Of a stretch of 64,000 bases of DNA, positions 8,612 to 17,656 are shown in pieces (position 1 is the stretch's first letter; each line of letters begins with the position of its first letter). The stretch comes from Luteipulveratus flavus (GTDB taxonomy: Bacteria; Actinomycetota; Actinomycetes; Actinomycetales; Dermatophilaceae). The position numbers and the translations under genes are program-made. Under the pieces are notes generated by a model, which made no database searches, was not told where the DNA came from, and saw only the letters and a list, made by a program, of their open reading frames with translations. Where the stretch lies: positions 1 to 64,000 of the forward strand of contig NZ_JAROAV010000038.1 of the NCBI RefSeq assembly GCF_029439465.1, read 5' to 3'.

Positions 8612-9869
8612 CCTCGCCCCGCTCGGCCTTCAGCGCGATGTCGCGGCGGTGGTGGGAGCCGCGCAGCTCGATGCGGTCGACCGCGGCGTACGCCCGTTCG
8701 CGCGCCTGGGCGAGGTCCTCGCCGAGGGCGACGACCGACAGGACCCGTCCGCCGTTCGACACGAGCACGCCGGCCTCGTCCGTCGCCGTGCCCGCGTGCA
8801 GCACGTCCGCGTCCGTGACCTGCTCCAGGCCGCTGATCGGGTCGCCGCTGCGCGGAGCCACAGGGTAGCCCTCGGACGCCACGACGACGGTGACCGCGGT
8901 GTCCGGACGCCACGCCAGCGGCGGATGGTCGACCAGGGCGCCCAGGGCCGCCGCGTGCAGCAGCCCGCCCAGCGGGGTCTTCAGCCGCGCCAGGACAACC
9001 TGCGTCTCCGGGTCACCGAAGCGCGCGTTGAACTCCACGACCCGCGGGCCGCGCGAGGTCAGAGCCAGGCCGACGTAGAGCACGCCGGTGAACGGCGTGC
9101 CACGACCGCGCAGCTCGTCCACGGTCGGCTGCGCCACCCGCCGGACGACGTCGTCGACGAACCCTTCGGGCAGCCACTCCAGTGGCGAGTACGCGCCCAT
9201 ACCACCGGTGTTCGGGCCCTCGTCGTCGTCGGCGACCCGCTTGAAGTCCTGCGCCGGAGCGAGCGGCACGACGGTGGTCCCGTCGGTGATACAGAAGACC
9301 GACACCTCCGGACCGTCGAGGAACTCCTCGACGACGAGGGAGGAGCCGGCGTCCAGACAGGCCTGCGCGTGCTCGATCGCCGCGTCGATGTCGTCCGTGA
9401 CCACGACGCCCTTACCCGCTGCCAGCCCGTCGTCCTTCACGACGTACGGAGCGCCGGTCGCGTCCAGCGCGTTGGTCACCTCGTCGAGGGTCGCGCAGAC
9501 GTACGAACGCGCGGTCGGCACGTCGGCGGCCGCCATGACGTCCTTCGCGAAGGCCTTCGAGCCCTCCAGCCTGGCCGCCTCGGCCGACGGTCCGAAGCAC
9601 AGGATGCCGCGCTCGCGGACCATGTCGGCGACCCCGGCGACGAGCGGTGCCTCGGGGCCGACCACGACCAGGTCGGCACCGACCTCGGCGGCGAGATCGG
9701 CAACGCCGGCACCGTCGAGCAGGCCTGCGGGGAGCGGGCGGCAGTCGGCGACGAGCGCCATCCCGGGGTTGCCGGGTGCCGCGACGACCGCGTCCACCTC
9801 AGGGTCTGCGGAGAGCCCCCGCACGATCGCGTGCTCGCGGGCTCCGGTACCGATGACAAGGATCTTCAC
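8601..9869 (-). CDS. purD: Phosphoribosylamine-glycine ligase (GAR synthetase)
   Basis: ATP-grasp enzyme joining phosphoribosylamine and glycine. It starts MKILVIGTGAREHA and contains the ATP-grasp segments PYVVKDDGLAAGKGV and EEFLDGPEVSVF and the metal-binding EFNARFGDPE. The GTG at 9869 gives 422 residues, the normal length; the frame runs on upstream to about 10274 through repetitive DNA, but that extension has no homologous character. It is preceded by 74-bp tandem repeats and a terminator-like hairpin. Confidence 0.95.
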   Translation of the reverse strand: MKILVIGTGAREHAIVRGLSADPEVDAVVAAPGNPGMALVADCRPLPAGLLDGAGVADLAAEVGADLVVVGPEAPLVAGVADMVRERGILCFGPSAEAARLEGSKAFAKDVMAAADVPTARSYVCATLDEVTNALDATGAPYVVKDDGLAAGKGVVVTDDIDAAIEHAQACLDAGSSLVVEEFLDGPEVSVFCITDGTTVVPLAPAQDFKRVADDDEGPNTGGMGAYSPLEWLPEGFVDDVVRRVAQPTVDELRGRGTPFTGVLYVGLALTSRGPRVVEFNARFGDPETQVVLARLKTPLGGLLHAAALGALVDHPPLAWRPDTAVTVVVASEGYPVAPRSGDPISGLEQVTDADVLHAGTATDEAGVLVSNGGRVLSVVALGEDLAQARERAYAAVDRIELRGSHHRRDIALKAERGEVTV

Positions 9870-9900
9870 GGCCCCGAGCGTACGGACACCCCGAGCGACC

Positions 9901-10068
9901 TGCGACGCCGACGGGAGGACGAGGCGCGACCAGGACGACGCGCGTTGCGGCGACGATGCCCGCTCGGCGGAGCCTGCGACGCCGACGGGAGGACGAGGCG
10001 CGACCAGGACGACGCGCGTTGCGGCGACGATGCCCGCTCGGCGGAGCCTGCGACGCCGACGGGAGGAG
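9901..10068. repeat. 74-bp tandem direct repeat, about 2.25 copies
   Basis: The start tgcgacgccgacgggagga recurs at 9901, 9975 and 10049, a period of exactly 74. The first two units are essentially identical and the third stops after about 20 bases. The array lies in the 437-base gap between purD and the LuxR-type gene. No coding character was recognised. Confidence 0.92.
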
Positions 10069-10074
10069 GAGCCG

Positions 10075-10139
10075 CAACAAAGAAAGCAGGGACGGGCCCT
10101 CCCGGAAGTCAGGGGGGAGGTCTCCCGGGAGAGCCCGTC
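10075..10139 (-). terminator. Terminator-like hairpin upstream of purD
   Basis: Arms at 10091-10105 and 10125-10139 pair over 15 bases with one mismatch. Read on the minus strand they are followed by a T-rich tract (the complement of 10075-10090, CCTGCTTTCTTTGTTG). It would end minus-strand transcripts coming from 10140-10300, before they reach the tandem repeats and purD, so it could close a small upstream unit or act as a purD leader attenuator. Confidence 0.6.
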
Positions 10140-10306
10140 GTACGAGCAACAGGGGTCAGCCACGGGGGTCGGCGACACGTCCAAGATTGCTCGACCGGCC
10201 CTGAGGACCGGCAAGATCAAATATTGCACGACTTGGTGGGCGGGAGCCATCCAGGTGTGTCGGACTACAGTCAACGTCGGAAACCCGCCACGTGAAGGAG
10301 GTCACG

Positions 10307-11350
10307 GTGTCGCACCCGTGGACCGAGTCGGAGGACGCCCGTCCGGCCCAGCGGCGCGGCCTCGGGGAGCTGCTCGGCAGCGACCTCACGGCCAACCTCT
10401 ACCTCGCGCTGCTGCGCCGCCCGACGTCCACCGAGGCCGACCTCGTGGACGCCCTCGACGCGCGGCCCGACGAGATCGCCGCCGCGCTGCGCAGACTGGA
10501 GTCGGGGCGGCTCGCGCGGCGCATCGACGACGAGCGCTGGGGTGTCTTCCCGCCCGAGCGGGCTCTCGCGTCGTACGCGTCCCGGCTGGAGGAGCGTGCC
10601 CGGGCGGTCCGGTCCACGATGACCGGTCTGACCCGGCTGCACGAGACCAGCCTGGCGGCGCACTCCCGGGCGGTGGACATCCCGATCGGCGTGAAGCTGC
10701 TGCGGACCCTCGATGAGATCCACCAGGCGATGAACCAGCTGTTCGCCGGCGCCCAGGACCACGTGGTCTCGATGCGCCGGGGCTCCCCCCGGGTGCTGTC
10801 GATGCTCGACGCGTCGATCGAGACGCACGAGGAACCGGTCTTCAACGGCGAGGGGCGCGAGCTGGGGCTGCGTGTGACGTTCGACTCCTCACTGCTCGGC
10901 CACCCGAACCTGCACGCCGCCGTGTCCGCGCGCCACCGGCTGGGCGACCAGATCCGCTTCTACAACCAGGTGCCGTTCACCGCGACGGTCTCCGACGACG
11001 GGGTGACGGTGGTCGACATCGACAACCCCGACGGCACGATCGTCGGCCTGCTGATCACCCATCCCGGGGTGAGCGCGTCGATCCGGCGCGCGATCGACAC
11101 CACCTGGCAGATGGGCGTGCCGTGGCGCGGCAGCACCGAGGCCGCCGCGCTGCCCACCGGTGCGCTGGACGAGAAGGACCTCGACATCCTCACGCTGCTC
11201 ACAGCCGGTGCCGCCGACACGACGATCGCCCGGCAGCTCGGCATCTCCCAGCGCACGGTCGAGCGTCGGGTCCGGCGGCTGCTGGAGCAGCTGAATGCCT
11301 CGTCGCGGTTCCAGGCGGGCGTCCAGGCGTGCAAGCGCGGGTGGATCTGA
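10307..11350 (+). CDS. LuxR-C-type regulator with N-terminal winged-helix (TrmB-like) domain
   Basis: A 347-residue transcription factor. The N-terminal 75 residues look like a TrmB-type winged helix; a middle domain of about 190 residues may sense a ligand; the C-terminal 60 residues form a LuxR/GerE helix-turn-helix (ARQLGISQRTVERRVRRLL). The GTG at 10307 has a perfect AAGGAGGT at 10295-10302, so the in-frame upstream GTG at 10292 is not used. A gene with the same architecture is at 23666-24667. Target and ligand unknown. Confidence 0.82.
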   Translation: MSHPWTESEDARPAQRRGLGELLGSDLTANLYLALLRRPTSTEADLVDALDARPDEIAAALRRLESGRLARRIDDERWGVFPPERALASYASRLEERARAVRSTMTGLTRLHETSLAAHSRAVDIPIGVKLLRTLDEIHQAMNQLFAGAQDHVVSMRRGSPRVLSMLDASIETHEEPVFNGEGRELGLRVTFDSSLLGHPNLHAAVSARHRLGDQIRFYNQVPFTATVSDDGVTVVDIDNPDGTIVGLLITHPGVSASIRRAIDTTWQMGVPWRGSTEAAALPTGALDEKDLDILTLLTAGAADTTIARQLGISQRTVERRVRRLLEQLNASSRFQAGVQACKRGWI

Positions 11351-11447
11351 GGCTCGTGCGGCGCGGGTGGGAATGAGGTCGTTCGCCTCGACGTCACCGG
11401 ATCGCCATCGGCAGGCCGCCTCCGCCCGCCGGGACGGCGAGCCCCGC

Positions 11448-11490
11448 CGCAGACGGACGAAGTAAACTCTCCCGTTCGTCCGTGTCTGCG
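11448..11490 (+). promoter_or_regulatory. Inverted repeat around promoter-like box upstream of helD
   Basis: CGCAGACGGACGAA (11448-11461) pairs with TTCGTCCGTGTCTGCG (11475-11490), with two extra bases in the right arm. The loop region contains TAAACT, a -10-like hexamer. It may be an operator or a leader hairpin for the helicase-like gene 30 bases further on. Confidence 0.45.
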
Positions 11491-11520
11491 GACGGCATCC
11501 GATCATGGGGGCATGGGAGC

Positions 11521-13740
11521 GTGACAGCACAGCGCACGGACGGTCCGGCCGTCCCACCGGAGGTCGCGGCCGAGGTCGCGTTCGAGCAGGCGCACGTCGA
11601 CCGCGTGTACGCCGAGCTCGCCAAGGCCGGTGCCCGCGTCAGCCTGGTGGAGGCCGAGGGCCTCGCACGCGGGCGTACCGACCGTACGGGCGTGGCGCGT
11701 GACGAGGAGATCACCGGGCTGTTCGAGCGGGACGCGCTCATGTTCAGCGCCGGCCGCCGTCGCGCCTCGCTGGAGCAGCAGTACGAGGGTCTGGTCTTCG
11801 GCCGCCTCGACCTCGAGCACGGCTCCGACGACCGCGCCGACCGCGAGATCCGCTACATCGGACGTATCGGTGTGCGCGACGACGAGTACGAGCCGCTGGT
11901 CATCGATTGGCGGGCGCCCGCCGCGTCGGCGTTCTACCAGGCCACCCCCGTGGAGCCGATGGGTGTGCTGCGGCGCCGCGTCCTGCGCTGCCGCGATGCC
12001 GTGGTGCTGGGCGTCGAGGACGACCTGATGGTGCCCGAGGCGCCGGAGGACATGGTCATCGTCGGGGACGGCGCGCTGATGGCCGCGCTCACCCGCACCC
12101 GTGGCGCGCAGATGCGCGACATCGTGGCGACCATCCAGCGCCACCAGGACGAGGCGATCCGTGCCAGCGCCCGCGGCATCACCGAGATCACCGGCGGCCC
12201 CGGCACCGGCAAGACCGTCGTCGCCCTGCACCGCGCCGCGTACCTCCTCTACTCCGACCGGCGCCGCTACGAGGCGGGCGGCATCCTGGTCGTCGGCCCG
12301 TCCGCGGCGTACACCGCCTACATCGAGCGGGTGCTGCCCTCGCTCGGCGAGGACACCGTCACGCTGCGATCCCTCGGCGACGTCGTCGACGGGACTACCG
12401 CCGTCCGGCTCGACAGCCCGGACGCGGCCCGGGTCAAAGGCTCGCTGACCATCCGGCAGGTGCTCTCCCGCGCCGCACGGGACGTCGCGCCGGACGCCGC
12501 GAGCCGGCTGCGGACGATGGTCGCCGGCCACCCGGTCCGCATCGACCGCCAGCAGCTGCAGCAGATCCGCCGCCGCGTGCTGCGCAACCACCAGCACAAC
12601 CTCGGCCACGACGCGGTCGTCGACGCGCTCGCCGAGGCCGCCTGGCAGCAGGTCCGCCCGCACGCCGCGACCCTGGAGAAGGCCGAGTTCGTCGACCGGT
12701 TCGAGGACCACCTGGAGGTCGAGGCGTTCGTCCGCGACTGGTGGCGGCCGATCGACGCGCGCGAGGTGCTGCTCTGGCTCGCGGACGCCGACCGGGCCGC
12801 GCGGTACGCCCAGGGCGTGCTGCCCGACGCCGACGTCCGGGTCCTGCAGGAGTCGATGGCGGAGGCGCTGCAGACCGGGCAGTGGAGCGTCGCGGACATC
12901 GCCATGATCGACGACGTCGCGGCCCGGCTGGGCCCGGTGCAGGAGCGCGAGCGCGAGGAGCGCGGCTTCTACCAGATCGAGGAGCTGGACGGCCTCGGCG
13001 TCTCCGAGCTCGAGGTCACCGGCTCGCGGCAGCAGTCGGCGGAGGTTGCGTACGAACGCAACCCCGCGGATGTGCGAGAACGGTTGCTGTACGGGCGGAT
13101 CGGCAAGCCGGAGGAGTACGCCCACGTGCTGGTCGACGAGGCGCAGGACCTCTCCCCCATGCAGTGGCGGATGGTCGGACGTCGCGGCCGGTACGCGTCG
13201 TGGACGGTGGTCGGTGACGCCGCGCAGTCGTCGTGGCCGGTCGAGAGCGAGGCCGCCACGGCTCGCGAGGAGGCGTTCGGCAGCAAGCAGCGCCAGCGCT
13301 TCCACATGACCACGAACTACCGCAACGCCCGCGAGATCTTCGACTACGCCGCCGAGGTCATCCGTCGCGAGGTGCCGGACGCCGACATCCCGGATGCCGT
13401 GCGCGAGACGGGCGTCCACCCAGTCGTGTCGACCGTGTCCGCGACGAACGTCGCCGACGCGGCCATGGACGCGACCAAGGGACTGCTCGACGAGGTCGAG
13501 GGAGCCGTCGCGGTCGTCGCGCCAGCACGCTGGCGCGAGCGACTCGGGCACGTCCCGGACCTCGCCCCGGGCCGCGTGCTGCTGATCGACCCGATGTCGA
13601 CCAAGGGCCTGGAGTACGACGCCACGGTCGTCGTCGACCCGGCCGAGATCACCCGCGAGTCGCCGGGCGGCATCCGGGTCCTGTACGTCGTGCTCACCCG
13701 GGCCGCGCACCGGATGACCGTGCTGGAGGTGGCGCCGTGA
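11521..13740 (+). CDS. helD: HelD-like RNA polymerase recycling ATPase (UvrD/Rep superfamily 1)
   Basis: A 739-residue superfamily 1 protein with Walker A GGPGTGKT (residues 225-232), the DExx-type box VLVDEAQDLSPMQW, TNYRNAREIF and the C-terminal PMSTKGLEYDATVVVDP. A charged coiled-coil-like N-terminal arm precedes the first motif, as in actinobacterial HelD, which removes stalled or rifampicin-bound RNA polymerase from DNA. The GTG at 11521 is preferred over the ORF opening at 11482. The stop overlaps the start of the chorismate mutase gene, so the two are translationally coupled. Confidence 0.88.
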   Translation: MTAQRTDGPAVPPEVAAEVAFEQAHVDRVYAELAKAGARVSLVEAEGLARGRTDRTGVARDEEITGLFERDALMFSAGRRRASLEQQYEGLVFGRLDLEHGSDDRADREIRYIGRIGVRDDEYEPLVIDWRAPAASAFYQATPVEPMGVLRRRVLRCRDAVVLGVEDDLMVPEAPEDMVIVGDGALMAALTRTRGAQMRDIVATIQRHQDEAIRASARGITEITGGPGTGKTVVALHRAAYLLYSDRRRYEAGGILVVGPSAAYTAYIERVLPSLGEDTVTLRSLGDVVDGTTAVRLDSPDAARVKGSLTIRQVLSRAARDVAPDAASRLRTMVAGHPVRIDRQQLQQIRRRVLRNHQHNLGHDAVVDALAEAAWQQVRPHAATLEKAEFVDRFEDHLEVEAFVRDWWRPIDAREVLLWLADADRAARYAQGVLPDADVRVLQESMAEALQTGQWSVADIAMIDDVAARLGPVQEREREERGFYQIEELDGLGVSELEVTGSRQQSAEVAYERNPADVRERLLYGRIGKPEEYAHVLVDEAQDLSPMQWRMVGRRGRYASWTVVGDAAQSSWPVESEAATAREEAFGSKQRQRFHMTTNYRNAREIFDYAAEVIRREVPDADIPDAVRETGVHPVVSTVSATNVADAAMDATKGLLDEVEGAVAVVAPARWRERLGHVPDLAPGRVLLIDPMSTKGLEYDATVVVDPAEITRESPGGIRVLYVVLTRAAHRMTVLEVAP

Positions 13741-14075
13741 ACGAGCCGACCGCCCACGACCACCTGGCCGCCGAGTCGCCGTCCCCGGAGTCGACGCACG
13801 AGGTGCTGGCGGCGTACCGGCAGTCGATCGACAACATCGACGCCGCCCTGGTGCACATGCTGGCCGAGCGGTTCAAGATCACCCAGGCCGTCGGGCGGTA
13901 CAAGGCCTCGCACGACCTGCCGCCCGCCGACCCGGCGCGCGAGGACGAGCAGATCGCCCGGCTGCGCGCGCTGGCGGGCGCGGCGCAGCTGGACCCGGAG
14001 TTCAGCGAGAAGTTCCTGCGGTTCGTGATCGACGAGGTCATCCACCACCACGAGCGCATCCGCGACGACGCCTGA
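13737..14075 (+). CDS. Chorismate mutase, AroQ type
   Basis: A 112-residue all-helical protein with YRQSIDNIDAALVHMLAERF, VGRYKASHDLPPADPAREDEQ and a C-terminal helix FLRFVIDEVIHHHERI, the AroQ fold. It converts chorismate to prephenate for Phe/Tyr synthesis. There is no signal peptide, so it is cytosolic. It starts at a GTG inside the helD stop codon (GTGA). No other aromatic pathway gene is nearby. Confidence 0.88.
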   Translation: MNEPTAHDHLAAESPSPESTHEVLAAYRQSIDNIDAALVHMLAERFKITQAVGRYKASHDLPPADPAREDEQIARLRALAGAAQLDPEFSEKFLRFVIDEVIHHHERIRDDA

Positions 14076-14145
14076 GCGGCGGCCGCCGGCCAGGCGTGCC
14101 GTTTCGTCCAAGCCGGGCGACGACGGCCGGGTGCATCGTGGAGTC

Positions 14146-14541
14146 ATGGCAACCACGACACGTACCGACACCAACATCTGGCCGCTGCTGCCCGCCGCCG
14201 ACGCGGTGGCGCTCCGCTCCTGGCTCGCCCGCATCGGCTTCGACGAGGGCGTGCTCGTCACGAACGACGACGGCAACGTCCAGCACAGCGAGATGCTGTG
14301 GCCCGAGGGCGGCCGCCTGATGGTCGCCACCGCGGACCCGACGAACGACCACCACCGCGGCGGCCCCGGCAGCGCGTCGATCTACGTGGTCGTGGGCGAT
14401 CCGGACGGCGTGCACCGGCGCGCCCGGGATCTCGGCGCCGAGATCGCCCGGCCGCTGGAGGACACCGACTACGGCTCGCGCGGCTTCACCGTCCGCGACC
14501 CCGAGGGGAACAGCATCAGCTTCGGCACGTACTCCGGCTGA
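14146..14541 (+). CDS. VOC (glyoxalase/bleomycin-resistance fold) protein
   Basis: A 131-residue two-repeat VOC domain with a typical C-terminal strand pair (GSRGFTVRDPEGNSISFGTY). Enzymatic role cannot be told from sequence; such proteins bind metals and small ligands. The ATG at 14146 follows a GGAG at 14139-14142. Confidence 0.82.
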   Translation: MATTTRTDTNIWPLLPAADAVALRSWLARIGFDEGVLVTNDDGNVQHSEMLWPEGGRLMVATADPTNDHHRGGPGSASIYVVVGDPDGVHRRARDLGAEIARPLEDTDYGSRGFTVRDPEGNSISFGTYSG

Positions 14542-14580
14542 TCCGGACGAGCGTCGGGAGTCACGCGTTACCGTCGAGGG

Positions 14581-15366
14581 GTGGACGAGTACGTCGAGTA
14601 CGCGATCCCGGCGCCCCTGCGGCCGTACGTCGCGGCGATCTCCGGCTACCACCTGTCCGGGTACCGGTCGGGCACGCACGTCGGGCTGCCGTCGGCCTCT
14701 CTCACCTGCGTGTTCGACTTCGGCGACGGGCTGGACCTTTCCGGGATGAATCTGGCTGCGCCACAACGGTTCTCGACGACCACGGCCGGCCTGTACGCCG
14801 GCCCGGTGACCATCCATCACGACGGTCACCAGCACGGCGTCATGCTCATGCTGACGCCGCTCGGCCTGCGCGGGTTGTTCGGGACGCCGGCGGCCGAGCT
14901 CGCCGGGACGGTCGTCGAGCTCACCGACCTCCTCGGCCGCGACGGCGCCCGGCTCGCCGACCAGGTCCGCTCCGCGCCCGGCTGGACCGGTCTGGACGTC
15001 CTGGGCGATGCGTTGCTGCGCCGCCTGCCTGAGCACGGTCCGGACGACGTCGCCGCCCAGGTCTGGTCGCGGGTCCGCCGCGGCGGTGGCGCGGCGACCG
15101 TCACCGAGCTGGTGCGCGAGTCCGGGTGGTCCGAGCGGCACCTGCGCAACGCGACCCGGTCCGCGTACGGCGTCGGTCCGAAGATGCTCTCGCGGCTGCT
15201 GCGGTTCGAGCGGTCGGTCGAGCGAGTCCGGACCGGGACGCGACTGGCCGACGTGGCCGCCGTCTGCGGGTACGCCGACCAGGCCCACCTGGCACGCGAC
15301 TGGCGCGAGCTGGCCGGCCGCTCGCCGTCCGCGTGGCTACGCACTGAGGAGTTCGTCCCGGCCTGA
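14581..15366 (+). CDS. AraC-family transcriptional regulator
   Basis: The 261-residue protein has an N-terminal ligand-type domain and C-terminal double helix-turn-helix (VTELVRESGWSERHLRNA and ADVAAVCGYADQAHLARDW). It starts at a GTG shortly after the VOC gene stop, on the same strand, and may control it or the following glycosylase gene. Effector unknown. Confidence 0.85.
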   Translation: MDEYVEYAIPAPLRPYVAAISGYHLSGYRSGTHVGLPSASLTCVFDFGDGLDLSGMNLAAPQRFSTTTAGLYAGPVTIHHDGHQHGVMLMLTPLGLRGLFGTPAAELAGTVVELTDLLGRDGARLADQVRSAPGWTGLDVLGDALLRRLPEHGPDDVAAQVWSRVRRGGGAATVTELVRESGWSERHLRNATRSAYGVGPKMLSRLLRFERSVERVRTGTRLADVAAVCGYADQAHLARDWRELAGRSPSAWLRTEEFVPA

Positions 15367-15392
15367 CGGTGGACGCGGCTAGCGTTCGGCCC

Positions 15393-16556
15393 ATGCGCAG
15401 CGCGGTGGTCATCAGTCCGGAGCAGGCACGGCGCATCTGGTTGCACGCCCAACGGCTCGACGAGCGCGCGCCGTTCGGCAGCGGTCCGGAGGCCACCCGG
15501 GCGGCGGTGGAGCACCTCGGCTACGTCCAGATCGACACGATCAACGTCATCGAGCGCTGCCATCACCACATCCTGTGGAGCCGCATCCCCGAGTACCGGA
15601 GGACCGACCTGCGCCACGTTCAGAGCGCCGACAAGTCCGTCTTCGAGTACTGGACGCACGCGCTCGCGTACATCCCGACGGAGCACTACCGCGACTTCCT
15701 GCCGGACATGCGGGCCCAGCGCACCGCCGGTGTCCCGAAGTGGATGAGCACCATCACCGAGGACGACGTCCGGCGCGTGCTGCGGGTGCTGCGCGTCGAG
15801 GGGCCGCTGACGATCCGCGACTTCAAGGACGACGTGCTCGTCGAGAAGACTCACCTGTGGGCGAGCCGCAAGCCGTCGAAGGCCGCGCTGGAGCTCGCGT
15901 TCGCGCGGGGTCAGGTCACCGTCAGCGCCCGCGACGGGATGGTCAAGACGTACGACCTGCCCGCCCGGCACTTCGGGTGGGAGCAGTCACCACGGCCGGC
16001 CACCGCCCGGCAGGTGCACACCTACCTGCTCGACCGGGCGCTGCGCGCGCAGGGTCTGATCAGCATCGACTCGGCCTGCTACGGGGAGCGCCCTCCCGTC
16101 AAGGCCGCCGTGCGAGCGCTGGTCGACGCGCGGGTCCGGCGTCGGCAGCTGGTGCCCGTCACCGTCGAGGGCCTGGAGAAGGTGCCGCACTGGGCCGAGC
16201 CCGCCGTCCTGGACGCGCCGCCCGAGCCGGCGGCCGACCTCGTCCACATCCTGTCGCCGTTCGACCCGCTGGTGATCCAGCGCAAGCGGCTCGCGGCGTA
16301 CTTCGGGTACGACCACGTGTTCGAGGCGTACGTGCCGAAGGCGAAGCGGCTGTACGGCTACTTCGCGCTGCCGGTCCTCGTCGGGGACGAGGTGGTCGCG
16401 GTGCTCGACCTCAAGACCGCCCGGGAGCAGGGGCGGCTGCTGGTGCAGCAGTGGACCTGGGTCGGGCCGGGCGCGACGACCGCGCGCCAGGCGGCGTACC
16501 GCGCGGAGATCGAGGCCGAGCTGGAGCGGTTCGAGCGGTTCCAGCTGGCCCGCTGA
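15393..16556 (+). CDS. Winged-helix DNA glycosylase, YcaQ/AlkZ (HTH_42) family
   Basis: A 387-residue protein with the family signature GYVQIDTINVIERCHHH, which holds the catalytic QxD motif (Gln, Asp) of AlkZ/YcaQ proteins that unhook interstrand crosslinks or excise alkylated bases. Further winged-helix segments follow (LHPFDP-like LSPFDPLVIQRKR). I choose the ATG at 15393: TAGCGT lies at 15380-15385, seven bases upstream, consistent with a leaderless message. Lesion specificity cannot be set from sequence. Earlier databases call such proteins crosslink repair DNA glycosylase YcaQ. Confidence 0.85.
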   Translation: MRSAVVISPEQARRIWLHAQRLDERAPFGSGPEATRAAVEHLGYVQIDTINVIERCHHHILWSRIPEYRRTDLRHVQSADKSVFEYWTHALAYIPTEHYRDFLPDMRAQRTAGVPKWMSTITEDDVRRVLRVLRVEGPLTIRDFKDDVLVEKTHLWASRKPSKAALELAFARGQVTVSARDGMVKTYDLPARHFGWEQSPRPATARQVHTYLLDRALRAQGLISIDSACYGERPPVKAAVRALVDARVRRRQLVPVTVEGLEKVPHWAEPAVLDAPPEPAADLVHILSPFDPLVIQRKRLAAYFGYDHVFEAYVPKAKRLYGYFALPVLVGDEVVAVLDLKTAREQGRLLVQQWTWVGPGATTARQAAYRAEIEAELERFERFQLAR

Positions 16557-16574
16557 CCGACCGGCGCACGCGGA

Positions 16575-16607
16575 CGGGCCCGGTCGCACCAGGTGCGACC
16601 GGGCCCG
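16575..16607. terminator. Palindromic bidirectional terminator
   Basis: Perfect 16-bp arms (CGGGCCCGGTCGCACC and its complement) sit between two converging genes, 18 bases after the upstream stop and 13 before the protease stop. There is no T tract, as is common in high-GC actinobacteria. Confidence 0.7.
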
Positions 16608-16620
16608 CAGACCGGCGGTG

Positions 16621-17307
16621 TCAGCCGACCTTGTTGAACGCCGCCTTCGTGACGCCGGCCGTGAAGCCGTTGCGCCACAGCGAGTTGACCTTCGACCGCT
16701 CGGTGGAGTTCGGGTAGACGTTGGTGCAGGACGGGCCGGGGCCACCACCGGACATCAGCTCCGAGCAGGGGCCTGAGTAGTGGTCCGGGAGGCCGAGCAC
16801 GTGCCCGGTCTCGTGGGTGATGATCCGCAGCGTGTAGTACTGCCGGGCCTGGGTGTAGTCGATGAGGATGTACCCGCTGCCGTGCCCGTTGGTCGAGGCG
16901 TACGAGCCGCGGGAGTCGTTGCCCTCGTAGTAGCGCAGCGTCGCGCGGCTGGAGTCCTCCACCAGGCGCACGTTCGTCACGCTGCTGTTCCACACACTCG
17001 CGCCCTGCCGGATCAGGCTGCGGTAGGTCGGGGCGTTCGCCGTGGAGAAGTACACCGTCGTGGCGGCCAGCGTCGAGGAGGGCTTGCTCGCGCTCGCCGA
17101 CCGCACGGCCTGCGCGAGCTGCTGACGCAGACGCGCGTTCTGGGCGTCATCGCGCGAGCCCGGGACGTACCCGGAGAACGAGCCCGAGCCATGGACGGAT
17201 GCCGAACCCGGCGCGGCTGCGCCCGGTGCGGACGACCCGGCGACGGGGGCGACGGAGAGCAGGGCGCCGACGGCTGCAGCGGCGGAGGCTTTCAGGAACG
17301 TGGACAT
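16621..17307 (-). CDS. Secreted snapalysin-like zinc metalloprotease (peptidase M7)
   Basis: The 228-residue precursor has a Sec signal peptide ([20 protein letters not shown] region), a pro-segment and a compact catalytic domain. [11 protein letters not shown] at 165-175 supplies the two His, Glu and Asp ligands of snapalysin, the small M7 protease of Streptomyces, and a disulphide-like Cys pair follows (GPCSELMSG...SCTNVYP). It is likely an extracellular milk-clotting-type protease. GAAGGGAT precedes the ATG. Streptomyces homologues often sit beside a LysR gene; none is seen here. Confidence 0.9.
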   Translation of the reverse strand: MSTFLKASAAAAVGALLSVAPVAGSSAPGAAAPGSASVHGSGSFSGYVPGSRDDAQNARLRQQLAQAVRSASASKPSSTLAATTVYFSTANAPTYRSLIRQGASVWNSSVTNVRLVEDSSRATLRYYEGNDSRGSYASTNGHGSGYILIDYTQARQYYTLRIITHETGHVLGLPDHYSGPCSELMSGGGPGPSCTNVYPNSTERSKVNSLWRNGFTAGVTKAAFNKVG

Positions 17308-17446
17308 GTGGATCCCTTCCCAGTGCGAGGCCGCCGATCGGCGGTTGCCTCCGAAACCTAGGGACGGGTTGGCCCAGCGCTCCTGAGCTCTGGGTCAGGG
17401 AACGGCATGGCTGAGCCAAGCGAGACCAAAGATTCTCCGCTGCCGG

Positions 17447-17644
17447 CTATTTCACGGTGAACATCCGGTCATGGCTGCGTGTCGGACTGGTGTCGCGTCG
17501 TCGCCTCCACACGAGCATCCGTACGCCCGCGCCGAGGGCCGCGCCCCACAGCACCGCGAGGATCGTCACCGCGGACCAGCCACTCGGCACCGGGCCGTTG
17601 AGCGGGGCCGCCCAGTGCCGTCCGACCGGATCAGTGGGGTCCAC
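17447..17644 (-). CDS. Small single-helix membrane protein
   Basis: A 65-residue ORF begins 12 bases after the lysyl-tRNA synthetase stop on the same strand (GTG at 17644, ahead of it GATGGG). It has one hydrophobic helix (VTILAVLWGAALGAGVRML) followed by WRRRR, giving an N-out, C-in topology. No family recognised. Its existence rests on spacing and composition only. Confidence 0.5.
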   Translation of the reverse strand: MDPTDPVGRHWAAPLNGPVPSGWSAVTILAVLWGAALGAGVRMLVWRRRRDTSPTRSHDRMFTVK

Positions 17645-17656
17645 CCATCACCGCGC

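Noticed and set aside
9901-10068. CRISPR array
   Set aside because: Units are contiguous 74-mers without spacers.
9870-10274. N-terminal extension of purD
   Set aside because: Frame is open but passes through tandem repeats and a terminator; the normal GAR synthetase start is at 9869.
8649-10716. Long plus-strand ORFs opposite purD
   Set aside because: Composition is that of antisense frames; purD motifs are clear on the minus strand.
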